Origin: Comamonadaceae bacterium UBA2237
GTDB lineage: Bacteria > Pseudomonadota > Gammaproteobacteria > Burkholderiales > Burkholderiaceae_C
Assembly (NCBI GenBank): GCA_002347905.1
Contig: DDYJ01000211.1
Coordinates: 5,591 to 13,974, forward strand
Reading direction: 5' to 3'
Length of the DNA: 8,384 bases
Shown: positions 1-5,912 of the stretch, piece by piece
How positions within the stretch are numbered: the stretch's first letter is position 1
How the letters are laid out: each line of letters opens with the position of its first letter
Program-made: the position numbers and the translations under genes
The notes under the pieces: generated by a model
The model's input: the letters and a program-made list of their open reading frames with translations, nothing else
Databases searched by the model: none
Told to the model about the DNA's origin: nothing

Positions 1-110
1 CCCAGCGGATATTGCACTGGCATGCTGTAGCCCGCAAAGGGGACCATGCGCGCGCCAAGCGAGACGTGTAAATCGTGAAGCGGTGTGTGTAGCAGGGCGG
101 TATCAAACAA
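1..110 (-). CDS. gcvT: Aminomethyltransferase (glycine cleavage T-protein), N-terminal part, cut by the window edge
   Basis: T-protein of the cytoplasmic glycine cleavage system. It transfers the methylene group of the aminomethyl-lipoyl H-protein to tetrahydrofolate and releases ammonia. Only 36 codons are visible. They read [15 protein letters not shown] and then [15 protein letters not shown] (residues 21-35), the strongly conserved start of the GcvT fold. I chose a TTG start at 110-108 because GGAG at 121-118 sits 7 bases upstream of it. An in-frame ATG at 128-126 would add six residues (MLWSPC) but has no Shine-Dalgarno and directly abuts a stable hairpin. A glycine riboswitch immediately upstream independently supports the identity. 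gcvH and gcvP would be expected beyond the left edge, but that cannot be seen here. Identity is nearly certain; the exact start is less so. Confidence 0.93.
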   Translation of the reverse strand, partial: MFDTALLHTPLHDLHVSLGARMVPFAGYSMPVQYPL

Positions 111-111
111 G

Positions 112-162
112 CAGGGGCTCCAAAGCATGGCCACTTGCACCATGCAAGTGGCTGGAACCCTG
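112..162 (-). promoter_or_regulatory. Expression platform of the glycine riboswitch: hairpin plus candidate RBS-sequestering helix
   Basis: Just after aptamer 2 a perfect 10-bp hairpin forms, GCCACTTGCA (152-143) with TGCAAGTGGC (139-130), loop TGG. It has no U-tract, so it is not an intrinsic terminator. Flanking it, GGGTTCC (160-154) can pair with GGAGCCC (121-115), including one G-U pair, and after one bulged C two more pairs (A161-U113, C162-G112) can form. This helix buries GGAG, the gcvT Shine-Dalgarno. Its 5' strand shares bases 162-160 with the 3' strand of aptamer-2 P1, so the two helices exclude each other. Inference: glycine binding stabilises P1 and exposes the ribosome binding site, a translational ON switch. 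The pairings are visible; the mechanism is untested. Confidence 0.65.
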
Positions 163-340
163 TTGTCCGCTTTACCTGAGAGATTCAAAGCTGCAGATGC
201 AGCGACTTGCCCCTTCGGTGGATGCGCTGGTGGCCGCATCTCTCTCCAACAGAATCAGTAGTGTCAGTCCATGTTGCCTGAGCGTTCGGCCTTCGGCGGT
301 CTTGCTAGAAGAAATCTCTACGCGACTCTCTCCTGACACA
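158..340 (-). promoter_or_regulatory. Tandem glycine riboswitch (two aptamers) in the gcvT leader
   Basis: This cis-acting RNA binds glycine and controls gcvT. Read on the minus strand, aptamer 1 is closed by a perfect 7-bp P1, GTGTCAG (339-333) with CTGACAC (267-261). It carries the family core blocks GGAGAG (333-328), GCCGAAGG (about 297-290), CTCAGGCAA (282-274) and GGAC (270-267). An 8-base linker, TACTGATT (260-253), leads to aptamer 2, closed by CTGTTG (252-247) with CAACAG (165-160). Aptamer 2 contains GGAGAGAG (247-240), a 6-bp hairpin GATGCG/CGCATC (240-235 with 226-221), CACCGAAGGGGCAAG (220-206), a second hairpin GCTGC/GCAGC, CTCTCAGGTAAA (182-171) and GGAC (168-165). The order and both closing helices match the known two-aptamer glycine riboswitch class, and the position in front of gcvT is its classical location. 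No covariance-model search was run. Confidence 0.94.
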
Positions 341-345
341 AAAAA

Positions 346-378
346 ATTCTAACCTAGCTTGTTTTGCACATCGTGCAA
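346..378 (-). promoter_or_regulatory. Candidate gcvT promoter
   Basis: A promoter is expected just upstream of the riboswitch. TAGAAT (351-346) resembles a -10 box and would place +1 at 339, the first base of aptamer-1 P1, but no good -35 lies at the right distance. Alternatively TTGCAC (378-373) with a 16-base spacer to TAGGTT (356-351) would place +1 near 344. Both are weak matches; the location supports the call more than the sequence does. Confidence 0.35.
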
Positions 379-401
379 TGGCGGCAGTACCTTGGTACTC
401 A

Positions 402-433
402 ATTGCGCGTCAGTATGAACCGTTTCGCGCAAT
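402..433 (-). other. Stem-loop just after the ETF-QO stop codon
   Basis: ATTGCGCG (433-426) and CGCGCAAT (409-402) form a perfect 8-bp stem with a 16-base loop, starting two bases after the TAG stop of the ETF-QO gene. No U-run follows, so it is not a standard intrinsic terminator. It may stabilise or process the 3' end of the mRNA. Two further inverted repeats follow: AGTACC-AA-GGTACT (399-386) and TTGCAC-GAT-GTGCAA (378-364). I see no gene in the ETF-QO to gcvT gap other than the riboswitch leader. Confidence 0.45.
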
Positions 434-435
434 GT

Positions 436-2142
436 CTACATGCCAGCGTAGTTGGGCCCGCCGCCGCCTTCAGGCGTTACCCACACGATGTTTTGCGTAG
501 GGTCTTTGATGTCACAGGTTTTGCAGTGCACGCAGTTTTGCGCGTTGATTTGTAAACGGTCGCTGTTGTCGTCGTTTTTCACGTACTCGTAGACACCAGC
601 GGGGCAGTAGCGGCTCTCTGGGCCCGCGTACTTCGCTAAATTGATAGCGACGGGAACCGAGGCGTCTTTGAGGGTGAGGTGGGCAGGTTGGTTTTCTTCG
701 TGGTTGGTGTTGCTGATGAAAACGCTGCTCAATCGGTCAAAAGTCAACTTGCCATCGGGCTTGGGATAGTGGATTTCTGCAAACTGCGAGGCTGGTTGCA
801 AATTGGCATGGTCAGGCTTGCTTCCACGCAATGTCCAAGGTGGTGAAGAGATGCCGAGTGTCGGAAGAAGCCATTGCTCGATCCCCGTCATCAAGGTACC
901 GACCAACATGCCTTTTTTGAACCAGAGTTTGAAGTTGCGCGATTGGTGCAACTCTTTGTGCAACCAGCTGGCTTCGAAGGCTTTAGGGTAGGCGCTCAGT
1001 TCGTCATGGGCGCGTCCCGTCACGACGGCGTCAAACGCAGCGTCTGCCGCGAGCATGCCGGTTTTGATCGCGGCATGACTGCCTTTGATGCGGGCGGCAT
1101 TCAGATAGCCCGCGTCGCAGCCAATCAGAGCACCGCCCGGGAATACCGTTTTGGGCAAAGCCTGCAAAGTGCCGTTGTTGATGGCGCGTGCACCGTAACC
1201 GATGCGTTTGCCGCCTTCTAAATGTGCGCGAATGCTGGGGTGCGTTTTCCAGCGTTGCATTTCTTCAAAGGGGCTGATCCATGGGTTTTTGTAGTCAAGG
1301 CCGAGCACAAAACCGAGGGTTATTTTGTTGTCTTCCAAGTGGTACAAAAAGCCGCCGCCAAAGGTGTCGTCTTGCATGGGCCAGCCAGAGGTATGCACCA
1401 CCAATCCGGGTTGTGCTTTGGCGGGGTCAATCTCCCACAACTCTTTGACGCCGATGGCGTAGCTTTGTGGGTCTTTGCCTTCTGTGAGCTTGTATTGCGC
1501 AAGCAGTTGCTTACCCAAATGCCCGCGCGCACCTTCTGCAAACAAGGTGTACTTGGCGTGGAGTTCCATGCCCAGTTGAAAGTTGTCAGTAGGCTCGCCG
1601 TCTTTACCGATACCAAGGTTGCCCGTGGCGATGCCTTTGACAGAGGGTTTGCCGCCATGTTGGGCCGCGTCGTCGTTGTAGAGCACTTCCGCTGCCGTGA
1701 AACCAGGGAATATTTCTACGCCCAAACTCTCCGCATGCGCCGCCATCCACTTGACCACATTGCTCAAGGAGACAACGTAGCAACCGTCGTTGTGGAAATT
1801 GCGTGGCATGAGCCAACTGGGGGTTCGTGTCGCGCCGGTCTCGCTAAGCATCAACAAGTCGTCGCCCGTGACAGCTTGGTTCAAAGGGGCGCCTAGCCCT
1901 TTCCAGTTGGGGATGAGCTCGTCCATGGCCTTGGGATCCATCACGGCGCCAGAGAGGATGTGCGCACCTGGCTCAGAACCTTTTTCGAGCACCACCACCG
2001 ATACGTCTTGGCCTTTTTCAGCGGCCAGTTGTTTGATGCGAATTGCGCTGGCCAAGCCGGCAGGGCCACCGCCAACAATTACCACGTCGTATTCCATGGC
2101 TTCGCGTGGCCCGAATTGGGCAAGTATGTCTTGGGGTGTCAT
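436..2142 (-). CDS. Electron transfer flavoprotein-ubiquinone oxidoreductase (ETF-QO)
   Basis: Membrane-associated iron-sulfur flavoenzyme, equivalent to human ETFDH. It takes electrons from reduced ETF, which collects them from acyl-CoA and other dehydrogenases, and passes them to ubiquinone. The product is 568 residues from the chosen start. The FAD-binding strand and loop DVVIVGGGPAG is at 19-29. The C-terminal 4Fe-4S site has Cys 513, 537, 540 and 543, with NCVHCKTCDIKDP around the last three. Length and domain order are normal for the family. The start is uncertain. An in-frame GTG at 2211 adds 23 low-complexity Ser/Pro/Leu-rich residues, but the homologous-looking protein begins at ATG 2142 (MTPQDILAQFGPREAMEYD). 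Neither start has a clear Shine-Dalgarno. The gene is divergent from the SDR cluster, whose enzymes also handle acyl groups. Confidence 0.96.
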   Translation of the reverse strand: MTPQDILAQFGPREAMEYDVVIVGGGPAGLASAIRIKQLAAEKGQDVSVVVLEKGSEPGAHILSGAVMDPKAMDELIPNWKGLGAPLNQAVTGDDLLMLSETGATRTPSWLMPRNFHNDGCYVVSLSNVVKWMAAHAESLGVEIFPGFTAAEVLYNDDAAQHGGKPSVKGIATGNLGIGKDGEPTDNFQLGMELHAKYTLFAEGARGHLGKQLLAQYKLTEGKDPQSYAIGVKELWEIDPAKAQPGLVVHTSGWPMQDDTFGGGFLYHLEDNKITLGFVLGLDYKNPWISPFEEMQRWKTHPSIRAHLEGGKRIGYGARAINNGTLQALPKTVFPGGALIGCDAGYLNAARIKGSHAAIKTGMLAADAAFDAVVTGRAHDELSAYPKAFEASWLHKELHQSRNFKLWFKKGMLVGTLMTGIEQWLLPTLGISSPPWTLRGSKPDHANLQPASQFAEIHYPKPDGKLTFDRLSSVFISNTNHEENQPAHLTLKDASVPVAINLAKYAGPESRYCPAGVYEYVKNDDNSDRLQINAQNCVHCKTCDIKDPTQNIVWVTPEGGGGPNYAGM

Positions 2143-2211
2143 AAAAATGGGGGTGGTAAGGGGTGCTAGGGGGCCAGAGGGTGATAGGTCAGCTTGTCCG
2201 AATTGCGACAC

Positions 2212-2217
2212 ATTTTA
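2212..2217 (-). promoter_or_regulatory. Candidate -10 box for the ETF-QO gene
   Basis: TAAAAT (2217-2212) differs from TATAAT at one base and would place +1 near 2205. That is downstream of the GTG at 2211 and 63 bases ahead of the ATG at 2142, so if it is used it argues for the ATG start. No convincing -35 is visible. The leader would be C-rich and lack a Shine-Dalgarno. Confidence 0.35.
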
Positions 2218-2248
2218 TGCGGTGCTTCAACGGTGCCCGAGGGGTAGT

Positions 2249-2281
2249 TGCCATAATGAAGCGATTCAAAAATAGCAGGAG
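2249..2281 (+). promoter_or_regulatory. Candidate extended -10 promoter and RBS of the SDR-scoAB cluster
   Basis: TGC-CATAAT (2249-2257) is an extended -10 element with 5 of 6 consensus bases and would start transcription near 2264. No good -35 is seen, which extended -10 promoters can tolerate. A clear Shine-Dalgarno, AGGAG (2277-2281), lies 6 bases ahead of ATG 2288. The 145-base gap to ETF-QO therefore appears to hold divergent promoters. Confidence 0.5.
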
Positions 2282-2287
2282 TAAAGC

Positions 2288-3070
2288 ATGGCTTACAGCA
2301 TAGATTTGTCAGGACGGGTCGCACTGGTAACTGGTGCGTCCAGCGGTTTGGGTGAACAGTTCGCTAAAACCCTGTCGCGTGCTGGCTCTGCGGTGGTGCT
2401 TGCCAGTCGGCGCGTTGAGAAACTCAAAGAGTTGCGCGCGGAAATCGAGGCCGAAGGTGGCGACGCCCACGTCGTTGCCTTAGACGTCACAGACCTCGAC
2501 AGCATCAAATCTGCCGTCGCCCATGCGGAGACTGAAGTCGGCAGCATCGACATTTTGGTAAACAACTCTGGCGTGAGCACGACCCAGCGGGTGCAGGATG
2601 TGACTGAGGACGACTTTGATTTCATCTTCAACACCAATGTCAAAGGCTCGTTCTTTGTGGCGCAAGAGGTGGGTAAACGCATGCTGGCGCGTGCTAAGGG
2701 CTCTGCGCCGGGTAGCTTTACCGGCGGGCGCATCATCAATATTGCGTCGGTGGCTGGGTTGAAGGTGTTGCCCCAAATTGGCGCTTATTGCATGAGCAAG
2801 GCAGCCGTGGTGCAGATGACCAAGGTTCTGGCAATGGAGTGGGGCCGTTTTGGCATCAACGTGAATGCCATTTGCCCTGGGTACATCGATACCGAAATCA
2901 ACCACCACCATTGGGGTACGGAGCAGGGGCAAAAGTTGGTCAATATGTTGCCCCGCAAGCGTGTCGGTCATCCGCAAGACTTAGACGCTTTGCTCGTCCT
3001 GCTTGCTAGCGGCGAGAGCGGTTTTGTGAATGGCGCCATCATCGCGGCAGACGATGGGTTTGCACTATGA
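2288..3070 (+). CDS. SDR family NAD(P)-dependent oxidoreductase
   Basis: Classical short-chain dehydrogenase/reductase of 260 residues, a cytoplasmic enzyme interconverting an alcohol and a ketone. The cofactor loop TGASSGLG is at 15-22, D66-V67 contacts adenine, and NNSG at 92-95 stands where NNAG is usual. The catalytic tetrad N117, S154, Y167, K171 is complete, and CPGYIDTE follows the active site. Arginines at 41-42 after the second strand suggest NADP(H) preference, an inference from family rules. The start is fixed by AGGAG six bases upstream. The stop overlaps the start of the thioesterase gene as ATGA, implying translational coupling. The substrate is not evident; a 3-hydroxyacyl-CoA or 3-hydroxy acid would suit the thioesterase and 3-oxoacid CoA-transferase next to it. 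FabG-like or 3-hydroxybutyrate dehydrogenase-like roles remain open. Confidence 0.93.
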   Translation: MAYSIDLSGRVALVTGASSGLGEQFAKTLSRAGSAVVLASRRVEKLKELRAEIEAEGGDAHVVALDVTDLDSIKSAVAHAETEVGSIDILVNNSGVSTTQRVQDVTEDDFDFIFNTNVKGSFFVAQEVGKRMLARAKGSAPGSFTGGRIINIASVAGLKVLPQIGAYCMSKAAVVQMTKVLAMEWGRFGINVNAICPGYIDTEINHHHWGTEQGQKLVNMLPRKRVGHPQDLDALLVLLASGESGFVNGAIIAADDGFAL

Positions 3071-3489
3071 AGATTGTGATACCAGAGCACAAGAAGCTGG
3101 TGTTTGAGATGACCATGCCCATTCGATGGGGTGATATGGACTCCATGGGCCATGTAAACAACGCGACCTATTTCCGCTACTTGGAGACCGCGCGTATCGA
3201 CTGGTTGCACACCATCAACGCTGTGCCTGATCCCAAAAAGGAGGGCATCGTCATCATCAACGCCTTTTGTAACTTTTACAAACAACTCGAATACCCTGGC
3301 GATGTGCGCTTAAAGATGTACACCAGCGACCCGGCTCGAACTACCTTTGAGACCTGGGGCACGATGGAACGCGTCGACCAACCCGGTGTGATTTACGCTG
3401 CAGGCGGAGCCACCACCATTTGGGTCGATTTCCCCAAACAAAAGGCAATTGATTTGCCTGACTGGATGCGAAAGATAGTCACACCATGA
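3067..3489 (+). CDS. Hotdog-fold acyl-CoA thioesterase (4-hydroxybenzoyl-CoA thioesterase family)
   Basis: Small single-domain hydrolase of 140 residues that cleaves acyl-CoA to acid and CoA. The N-terminal signature RWGDMDSMGHVNNATYFRYLE (positions 20-40, key residues D25, G28, H29, N31 and Y35) is the active-site region of the 4HBT/YbgC group. D25 aligns with the catalytic aspartate of E. coli YbgC (Asp18). There is no signal peptide. The start overlaps the SDR stop by ATGA and the stop overlaps the next start in the same way. Only weak ribosome binding sites are visible at either junction, so reinitiation is likely. The natural substrate cannot be read from the sequence. A proofreading role, clearing dead-end thioesters from the pathway served by the SDR and CoA-transferase, would fit. 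Confidence 0.9.
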   Translation: MKIVIPEHKKLVFEMTMPIRWGDMDSMGHVNNATYFRYLETARIDWLHTINAVPDPKKEGIVIINAFCNFYKQLEYPGDVRLKMYTSDPARTTFETWGTMERVDQPGVIYAAGGATTIWVDFPKQKAIDLPDWMRKIVTP

Positions 3490-4064
3490 GCCGATACCCT
3501 TTCCCCGATCTCAACGCTTTGCCTGAAGACATCCGCACCAAAGTGCTGGAAGTGCAAGAAAAAGCAGGATTTATTCCGAACGTGTTTTTGGCGCTGGCGC
3601 GTCGCCCCGCTGAGTGGCGGGCGTTCTTTGCTTACCACGACGCTTTGATGCTCAAGGAGGACGGTCACTTGACCAAGGGTGACCGCGAGATGATCGTCAC
3701 CACCACCAGTGCTGCCAACAATTGCTTGTATTGCGTGGTAGCTCATGGCGCGATATTGCGGATTTACGAGAAAAAACCCTTGGTCGCCGACCAAGTGGCA
3801 GTCAACTACTTGAAAGCCGACATCACCCCCAGACAAAAGGCCATGCTTGATTTCGCGATGAAAGTCTGCCATCACAGCGACCAAATTCAAGACCAAGACT
3901 TTGCCGCGTTGCATTCCCATGGCTTTGACGACGAAGACATTTGGGACATCGCTGCCATCACGGCGTTCTTTGGTTTGAGCAATCGGATGGCAAGTTTTAG
4001 CAACATGATGCCCAACCCCGAGTTTTATTTGATGGGGCGTGTGCCTAAAAAGCCAGTTTCGTAG
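3486..4064 (+). CDS. AhpD-like peroxidase-related protein (carboxymuconolactone decarboxylase family)
   Basis: A 192-residue protein of the AhpD/CMD all-helical family, of the uncharacterised peroxidase-related type. The active-site pattern is intact: Glu68, Cys80, Cys83 and His87, with NNCLYCVVAHG at 78-88. The spacing (12, 3, 4) is the same as in mycobacterial AhpD (Glu118, Cys130, Cys133, His137), which uses the CxxC pair as a thiol reductant and proton relay. A redox-active disulfide is therefore likely; decarboxylase activity is not implied by the family name. The gene starts inside the thioesterase stop codon (ATGA). A TAGAAT at its own stop (4062-4067) could be an internal -10 for scoA, but it lacks a good -35. 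The cellular substrate is unknown. It may protect the cluster's enzymes or flavoproteins from peroxides, which is speculation. Confidence 0.88.
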   Translation: MSRYPFPDLNALPEDIRTKVLEVQEKAGFIPNVFLALARRPAEWRAFFAYHDALMLKEDGHLTKGDREMIVTTTSAANNCLYCVVAHGAILRIYEKKPLVADQVAVNYLKADITPRQKAMLDFAMKVCHHSDQIQDQDFAALHSHGFDDEDIWDIAAITAFFGLSNRMASFSNMMPNPEFYLMGRVPKKPVS

Positions 4065-4105
4065 AATTCACAAGCTAATTCGTTGCACAAATTTGGAGCA
4101 TCCCT

Positions 4106-4810
4106 TTGAACAAAATATTCCCTTCTGCCGCTGAGGCGCTGAAAGACATCGTGGCCGACGGCCAGTTGATGGCGGTCGGTGGCTTTGGCCTGTGTGGCAT
4201 TCCCGAGGCCTTGATCGACGCATTGCGTGACAGTGGCGTGAAGAATTTGACCGTCATTTCCAACAACGCCGGTGTTGACGGATTTGGTTTGGGCAAGTTG
4301 CTTGAAACCCACCAAATCAAAAAAATGATTTCCAGCTATGTGGGCGAGAACAAAGAGTTCGAGCGCCAATTTTTAGCGGGTGAATTGGAACTTGAATTCA
4401 CGCCACAAGGCACTCTGGCTGAAAAGCTTCGCGCTGGTGGTGCAGGCATCCCAGCCTTCTTCACCAAAACGGGTGTGGGTACTTTGGTGGCTGAAGGCAA
4501 AGAGTTGCGCGACTTCGATGGCGAGACTTATGTGATGGAAAAGTCATTGGTCCCCGAAATCTCTTTGATCAAAGCCGACATTGCCGACAAGTCTGGCAAC
4601 TTACGCTTCAACATGACGGCGCGCAACTTCAATCCCGCCGCCGCGACTGCCGGCAAGATTTGTGTGGTGGAAGTGGAGCGCATCGTCGCTATTGGCGAAC
4701 TAGCCCCAGACGATATCCATTTGCCTGGCATTTATGTTCACCGCATCGTGCACAACCCGACGCCTGAAAAGCGTATCGAGAAGCGCACAGTGCGAGATAG
4801 AAGTGTCTAA
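4106..4810 (+). CDS. scoA: 3-oxoacid CoA-transferase, subunit A
   Basis: Alpha subunit of a family I CoA-transferase that moves CoA from succinyl-CoA to a 3-oxo acid such as acetoacetate. The product is 234 residues. Family signatures are DGQLMAVGGFGLCGIPEAL (18-36), SNNAG (52-56), the conserved block Y78-VGENKEFERQFL with GELELE (92-97), and TPQGTLAEKLRAGGAGIPAFF (99-119). The start is TTG, chosen because GGAG at 4095-4098 lies 7 bases upstream and MNKIFPSAAEALKDIV is the expected N-terminus. It sits 41 bases after the AhpD-like gene and 49 bases before its partner subunit. A 3-oxoadipate (PcaIJ) or acetate/acetoacetate (AtoDA) specificity cannot be excluded, because these subfamilies share the same motifs. 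Confidence 0.94.
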   Translation: MNKIFPSAAEALKDIVADGQLMAVGGFGLCGIPEALIDALRDSGVKNLTVISNNAGVDGFGLGKLLETHQIKKMISSYVGENKEFERQFLAGELELEFTPQGTLAEKLRAGGAGIPAFFTKTGVGTLVAEGKELRDFDGETYVMEKSLVPEISLIKADIADKSGNLRFNMTARNFNPAAATAGKICVVEVERIVAIGELAPDDIHLPGIYVHRIVHNPTPEKRIEKRTVRDRSV

Positions 4811-4820
4811 ATATTTGTAA

Positions 4821-4843
4821 GGTAAACAGCTAAAACTGTTACC
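4821..4843 (+). other. Intercistronic hairpin between scoA and scoB
   Basis: GGTAAACAG (4821-4829) can pair with CTGTTACC (4836-4843) over eight base pairs with one bulged A and the six-base loop CTAAAA. It is not followed by a U-run, so it is not a terminator. It sits 16 bases ahead of the scoB start, beside the Shine-Dalgarno AAAGGA (4848-4853). It may adjust mRNA stability or the ratio of the two subunits, which is speculative. Confidence 0.4.
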
Positions 4844-4859
4844 GCTTAAAGGAAAAAAC

Positions 4860-5498
4860 ATGGCTTGGACCCAAGACGAAATGGCCGCTCGCGCGGCAAA
4901 AGAACTGCATGACGGCTTCTATGTCAACTTAGGAATTGGCATACCCACCTTAGTGGCTAATCATGTGCCAGACCATTTGGAAGTTTGGTTGCAAAGCGAG
5001 AACGGCATGTTGGGCATTGGCCCGTTTCCATACGAAGACGAAGTCGACCCCGACTTGATCAACGCTGGCAAGCAAACTGTCACCACCATCAAAGGCTCGG
5101 CGATTTTTGGTAGCGACCAATCTTTCGCCATGATCCGTGGCGGCAAGATCAATCTGTCAATTTTGGGCGCCATGCAGGTCAGCGAAAAAGGCGATCTCGC
5201 CAACTGGATGATTCCAGGCAAGATGATCAAAGGCATGGGCGGCGCGATGGACTTGGTCGCTGGCGTCAAACGCGTAGTCATCTTGATGGAACACGTCGCC
5301 AAAAAGAAAGACGGCACCGAAGACCTGAAAATCTTGCCTCAGTGCACCTTGCCTCTCACAGGCGTGGGCGTGGTTGACTTGATCATCACCGACCTCGCGG
5401 TGATGGATGTGACGCCTCAGGGTCTGAAAGTATTAGAACTCGCGCCTGGCGTGTCGCGTGAGTTTTTACAGAGTAAGACGGGCGTTACGCTTCTTTAA
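4860..5498 (+). CDS. scoB: 3-oxoacid CoA-transferase, subunit B
   Basis: Beta subunit of the same heteromeric CoA-transferase, 212 residues, a normal length. It carries the catalytic glutamate Glu47 in SENGMLG (46-52), equivalent to Glu305 of pig SCOT, which forms the glutamyl-CoA thioester intermediate. LGIGIPTLV (24-32) and the [14 protein letters not shown] region are also typical. ATG 4860 is preceded by AAAGGA with a 6-base spacing. With ScoA it would activate acetoacetate or a similar keto acid to the CoA ester at the expense of succinyl-CoA, feeding thiolysis or PHB turnover. Its TAA stop overlaps by four bases (TTAA, 5495-5498) the stop of the convergent regulator gene, which leaves no room for an intrinsic terminator between the two. 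Confidence 0.95.
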   Translation: MAWTQDEMAARAAKELHDGFYVNLGIGIPTLVANHVPDHLEVWLQSENGMLGIGPFPYEDEVDPDLINAGKQTVTTIKGSAIFGSDQSFAMIRGGKINLSILGAMQVSEKGDLANWMIPGKMIKGMGGAMDLVAGVKRVVILMEHVAKKKDGTEDLKILPQCTLPLTGVGVVDLIITDLAVMDVTPQGLKVLELAPGVSREFLQSKTGVTLL

Positions 5499-5842
5499 GC
5501 GCTAGCAATAGCTTGCTGGACTGCCTTGCCCATGTTGGCAAAGTAGTCCGCAGCCGCTTTGGTGGGAACCAAATATTTAGTACGGCGGTTTTTGCCTTCA
5601 AACACGGTGTCGATCATTCCGAGTTCGCGCAACTGGTCCAACTTGCGGTGGATGGTGGCGGGAGAAGCAATGTGGTCTAAGGCCATGGCTTCAGTCACAG
5701 TCAGCGGTTTTTTCTGGTCGTTGCGTAATCCGATGACATCTAGCAGCTTTTTGGCGTCAAGGTCGATGGAAGGTGTTTTGGTGTTGCCTTCTAGTGCATG
5801 CACCAAATTCAAAAAACGCATATAAATTTGCTGAGTACTCAT
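5495..5842 (-). CDS. Winged-helix transcriptional regulator, MarR-like
   Basis: A 115-residue protein that appears to be a single winged helix-turn-helix DNA-binding domain. [13 protein letters not shown] (47-59) is the first HTH helix region, [18 protein letters not shown] (60-77) the recognition helix, and [17 protein letters not shown] (78-94) the basic wing with K84, R86, R87 and K89. Flanking helices (1-18 and the Ala-rich C-terminus) could dimerise. No ligand domain is visible, so any effector is unknown. ATG 5842 lacks a clear Shine-Dalgarno; a second in-frame ATG at residue 8 also lacks one. It lies tail-to-tail with scoB and downstream of gabD on the same strand, with an operator-like inverted repeat in front of it. 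Autoregulation, and control of the neighbouring scoAB cluster or gabD, are reasonable guesses. The family is fairly sure; the targets are not. Confidence 0.8.
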   Translation of the reverse strand: MSTQQIYMRFLNLVHALEGNTKTPSIDLDAKKLLDVIGLRNDQKKPLTVTEAMALDHIASPATIHRKLDQLRELGMIDTVFEGKNRRTKYLVPTKAAADYFANMGKAVQQAIASA

Positions 5843-5869
5843 ATGGACTGGATTGCTTGGGTGTGAAAC

Positions 5870-5912
5870 TGGTTTGATTTTAAATTGAACAACAAACCAA
5901 TGCTGATCACAA
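5870..5912 (-). promoter_or_regulatory. Candidate promoter and operator of the winged-helix regulator
   Basis: The 133-base gap between gabD and the regulator holds a perfect 7-bp inverted repeat, TGGTTTG (5870-5876) and CAAACCA (5893-5899), with a 16-base AT-rich spacer. On the minus strand TTGTGA (5912-5907), a 17-base spacer and TTCAAT (5889-5884) form a weak promoter whose -10 lies inside that repeat; TAAAAT (5882-5877) is an alternative -10. In addition, GGTGTGAAAC (5860-5869) and GGTGTAAAAC (5914-5923) are near-identical direct repeats 54 bases apart. The layout suggests a repressor site over its own promoter. No terminator hairpin is visible after gabD. Confidence 0.4.

Noticed and set aside
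130..152. The 10-bp hairpin before gcvT as an intrinsic transcription terminator
   Set aside because: It is followed by CATGCTTTGG rather than a U-run. A role in arranging the RBS-hiding helix fits better.
83..352. Plus-strand ORF of 89 codons near the left edge
   Set aside because: It runs opposite to the gcvT start and the glycine riboswitch, whose structure fully explains the sequence. Its translation has no recognisable domain.
1222..1896. Long plus-strand ORF (224 codons) antisense to ETF-QO
   Set aside because: It lies wholly within the well-supported ETF-QO gene, the product resembles no family, and no promoter or RBS is evident. It is a frame shadow.
4039..4067. Internal promoter for scoA using TAGAAT at the end of the AhpD-like gene
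   Set aside because: The region at -35 has no resemblance to consensus, so the evidence is too thin to list as a feature.
5501..5520. AGCAA-TAGC-TTGCT hairpin near the scoB stop as a possible terminator
   Set aside because: The stem is only 5 bp, has no U-tract, and lies inside the coding end of the regulator gene.
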